From positions 13,674 to 77,673 of the forward strand of contig JADJPD010000025.1 in assembly GCA_016713435.1 (NCBI GenBank): DNA of 64,000 nt. Direction: 5' to 3'. The notes beneath the pieces are model-generated. The model ran no database searches and was not told where the DNA came from. It worked only from the letters and a program-made list of their open reading frames with translations. Positions 62,043 to 64,000 of the stretch are shown one piece after another (positions within the stretch are counted from its first letter, which is position 1; each line of letters opens with the position of its first letter). A program made the translations under genes and the position numbers. Source of the stretch: Gemmatimonadota bacterium (lineage in GTDB: Bacteria > Gemmatimonadota > Gemmatimonadetes > Gemmatimonadales > GWC2-71-9).

Positions 62043-62989
62043 CTACGCGGCCGGCGACGCATCGGCGTACGGCACCTCGAGCTCCATCCCATCCCGTGCG
62101 ATCACGGTGTCGGCGAAGAGCGCCCGGGCCTCGGCGAGGAGCTCGGGGGCGTCGCGGGTGTAGCGGGGGGAGATGTGGGTGAGGGCGAGGCGCCTGACGC
62201 CGGCGCGGGCGGCCAGCTCGGCGGCCTCGCGGGCGGTGGTGTGGCCGGTCTCGCGGGCGCGCGCGAGGTCCTCGTGGGCGAAGGTGGCCTCGTGCACCAG
62301 GAGGTCGGCGCCGGTGGCGAGGCGCTCGAGCGCCGGGTGGGGGCGGGTGTCGCCGCTGATCACCACGGTGCGGCCAGGGCGCGGCGCGCCGACGAGCTCG
62401 GCCGGGGTGATGGTGCGGCCGTCGTCGAGGTGATGGGCTCGCCCTTGTGGATCTTGCCCCAGAGCGGACTCTCGGGAATGCCGAGCTCGCGCGCCCGGTC
62501 CGGGTTGAAGCGGCCGAGGCGGATGTGCTCCACGAGGGCGTAGCCGATGGTGTCGGCGCGGTGCTCGGTCTCGCAGGTGAGGATGTCGTAGTCGCCGCGG
62601 CGGAGGACGTCGCCCGGCTTGAGCTCCACGATCTCGATCGGGAACTTGGGCTTCTCGATGCCCACGGTGAGCGCATGGTCGAGGATGCGCTTGGCGCCCT
62701 TCGGCCCGTAGAGCAGCAGCGGCTCCTGCCGCTCGGCGCCGCCGAAGATGTTGAGGAGGCCGAGCGTCCGGGTGAGGCCGATGAGGCCGAGGAGGTGGTC
62801 GGAGTGGTAGTGGGTGAAGAAGACGGCCTTGAAGGTGAAGCTCACGCCGTACTTCATCATCTGCCGCTGGGTGCCCTCGCCGCAGTCGAAGAGCAGCGTC
62901 TCCCCCTCGCGGGTGAGCGCGAGGCCGGAGACGTTGCGGTCGAGGGTGGGGCAGGCGGCGCCGGTGCCGAGGAAGGTGAGCGTGAGCAT
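62043..62989 (-). CDS. rnz: Ribonuclease Z, one frameshift
   Basis: The intact product has about 315 residues. The metallo-beta-lactamase core is FLGTGAACPT, FDCGEGTQRQM and FTHYHSDHLLGLIGL at the N-terminal half, with SGDTRPHPALERL, LLVHEATFAHED and LALTHISPRYT at the C-terminal half. One C seems missing at about 62430 (a G on the plus strand); correction joins GKIHKGEPIT to LDDGRTITPAELVG. The two metal sites and the exosite region are complete. It matures tRNA 3' ends, consistent with the two tRNAs without encoded CCA. Confidence 0.85.
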
Positions 62990-63007
62990 GCGGGAAGATA
63001 ACCGCCG

Positions 63008-63629
63008 CTAGATGCGGGTGACGCCGCGCTCCATGGCGCCGACGATGGCGGCGAGCTCGCGCACCAGGCGGGAGCGGTCGCGGGTCGCCTCCTGGAGCGC
63101 GGCGGTCACCTCGCGGTAATACCAGAGGCTCTTCTCGCGGGGGACGCTGAAGCGGTGCCAGACGTCGTCGCCGCAGAGGCGCATGTCGTTGATGATGGAG
63201 CGGGCGTTGTAGAGCTTGTCGGCGGCGGCCACGCGCAGGACGTCGGGAAAGGCCTCGTGGCGGAGGTGCTCGATGTACTTCCGCTTCCGCGCCTCCCAGC
63301 GGGCGAGGGCGGACTCGCGGCGGGGGAGGTTGGGATAGGTGTCGGTGCAGCCCATCACGATGCGGTGGACGCCGGGGCCGAAGCGCTCGAGGATCTCCTT
63401 CTCCGTCTTGCCGTCGCGCGCGGGTGATCCTCCACCGCATCATGCAGCAGGGCGCCGATCCCCTCCTCCTCGCTGCCGCCATCCTCGAGCACAATCGACG
63501 TGACGCCCAGGAGGTGGGCCAGAAGGGGACCTGGCCGCCCTTCCGGCGCTGGCGGGCGGAAGGTTCGCTGGTGTAGAGCAGCGCCTCGGTGAACTTAGGG
63601 CTGAGGAGCGGGTGGGCGCCGTGCTCCAT
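63008..63629 (-). CDS. HD domain protein, RelA/SpoT-like small alarmone hydrolase, two frameshifts
   Basis: The start is ATG at 63629. Corrected translation reads FTEALLYTSE, VPFLAHLLGVTSIVLEDGG, IGALLHDAVEDHP, ERFGPGVHRIVMGCTDTYP and ADKLYNARSIIND. The HDxxED and ADKLxN motifs are those of the ppGpp hydrolase domain; the synthetase, TGS and ACT domains are absent, so it is of the small alarmone hydrolase type. One base is missing at about 63522 and another near 63415-63425. The intact product has about 207 residues. It may also act as a more general nucleoside pyrophosphohydrolase. Confidence 0.75.
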
Positions 63630-63631
63630 GG

Positions 63632-64000
63632 TCAGAAGAGCTTCACCTGCACCGAGATCTTGCCGGGGTTCTTCGCCAGCTCGTCGATGAGGCGCTGCAT
63701 GGACTCCATGGTCTGCCGCGCCTCGACGTAGAAGCTGGTGTCGGTGGCGAACTTGCCGAGGGTGCCCTGCCCCGCGTTCATGCGGGCAGGATGAGCGTGT
63801 CGAGCCGGGCGCCGGTGGTGCGGAGCTGCAGCGACATGTCCGGAGAGGTTCCGCGCCAGGGTGTCCGCCCGCTCCACGGCGTTACCACGGGGACGGCGGC
63901 GATGGTGCTGTCGAGGCGGCGGGAGAGCCCTGCAGGGCCACCATGGCCCTTCTCCGCCTCGGTCATGGTGCGCGGCAGGCGGGTGTTCATGGTGGCGAGC
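63632..64000 (-). CDS. MCE/MlaD family protein, C-terminal part, several indels, runs off the window
   Basis: The end of the frame reads GQGTLGKFATDTSFYVEAR and QRLIDELAKNPGKISVQVKL, the conserved C-terminus of MlaD/MCE lipid transport proteins. Upstream, at least five small indels between about 63780 and 63950 break and restore the frame; SRRLDSTIAAV and DMSLQLRTTGARLDTLIL are typical coiled-coil segments of the family. The MCE domain itself lies beyond 64000. The protein should form a periplasmic hexamer for phospholipid transport. The indel density suggests a poorly sequenced contig end. Confidence 0.6.
   Translation of the reverse strand, partial: ARHHEHPPAAHHDRGGEGPWWPCRALPPPRQHHRRRPRGNAVERADTLARNLSGHVAAAPHHRRPARHAHPARMNAGQGTLGKFATDTSFYVEARQTMESMQRLIDELAKNPGKISVQVKLF

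Noticed and set aside
1..64000. CRISPR array, prophage, integrase or rRNA
   Set aside because: No regularly spaced direct repeats, phage structural genes, recombinase motifs or rRNA sequence were seen.

Overview
The window is a very GC-rich chromosomal segment with almost every third codon position G or C. It looks like an aerobic, free-living soil or water bacterium. Several features together suggest Gemmatimonadota, with Acidobacteriota as the alternative: a PadR regulator overlapping a very large orphan MacB-type permease (ADOP family), many secreted beta-lactamase-fold serine hydrolases, a double-haem cytochrome c, and many small VOC, SRPBCC and DUF1801 proteins. The phylum is an inference, because no rRNA is present.

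Layout. 0.1-3.9 kb holds small membrane and lipoprotein genes, a DUF433 remnant, a DUF4304 protein and a serine hydrolase. 4.4-11.3 kb is a signalling island on one strand: a MEDS-PAS hybrid histidine kinase, an NtrC-type activator, a 90-residue protein, a FliA-like sigma factor, a REC-HD-GYP protein and an HD-GYP protein, the last five tightly spaced or overlapping. 11.4-15.1 kb on the minus strand carries a GNAT gene and a probable cis-3-hydroxyproline catabolic operon (ornithine-cyclodeaminase-family reductase, TSUP permease, enolase-superfamily dehydratase). 15.4-45 kb is a patchwork of small metabolic and stress genes, including a zinc-ligand-less M1 peptidase homologue, a MocR regulator, an ArsR-AHSA1 pair, an SLC13 transporter, a MOSC protein, a dihaem cytochrome and a Vat-like acetyltransferase. 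45-48.1 kb has a diguanylate cyclase and a sulfide:quinone-reductase-like flavoprotein with a 48-residue companion. 48.2-53 kb on the minus strand holds a serine hydrolase, tRNA-Gln, tyrosine phenol-lyase, a double HD-GYP protein and tRNA-Ala. 53-56 kb is PadR plus ADOP. 56-61.8 kb has fasciclin and DUF4397 proteins and a light-response module: a B12-binding MerR regulator, an iron-sulfur photolyase/cryptochrome and a class II CPD photolyase. 62-64 kb on the minus strand has ribonuclease Z, a small alarmone-hydrolase-like protein and the end of an MCE/MlaD protein.

Two short inverted-repeat elements lie at 58561-58690 and 61792-62028, and a pair of related palindromes lies at 11975-12008 and 15995-16032. 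Many genes carry one-base indels, often in short G or C runs and densest at the 3' end of the window. The sequence is therefore best read as an assembly with residual indel errors, and the broken genes below are mostly presumed intact in the organism.

No CRISPR array, prophage, transposase gene or rRNA was seen.
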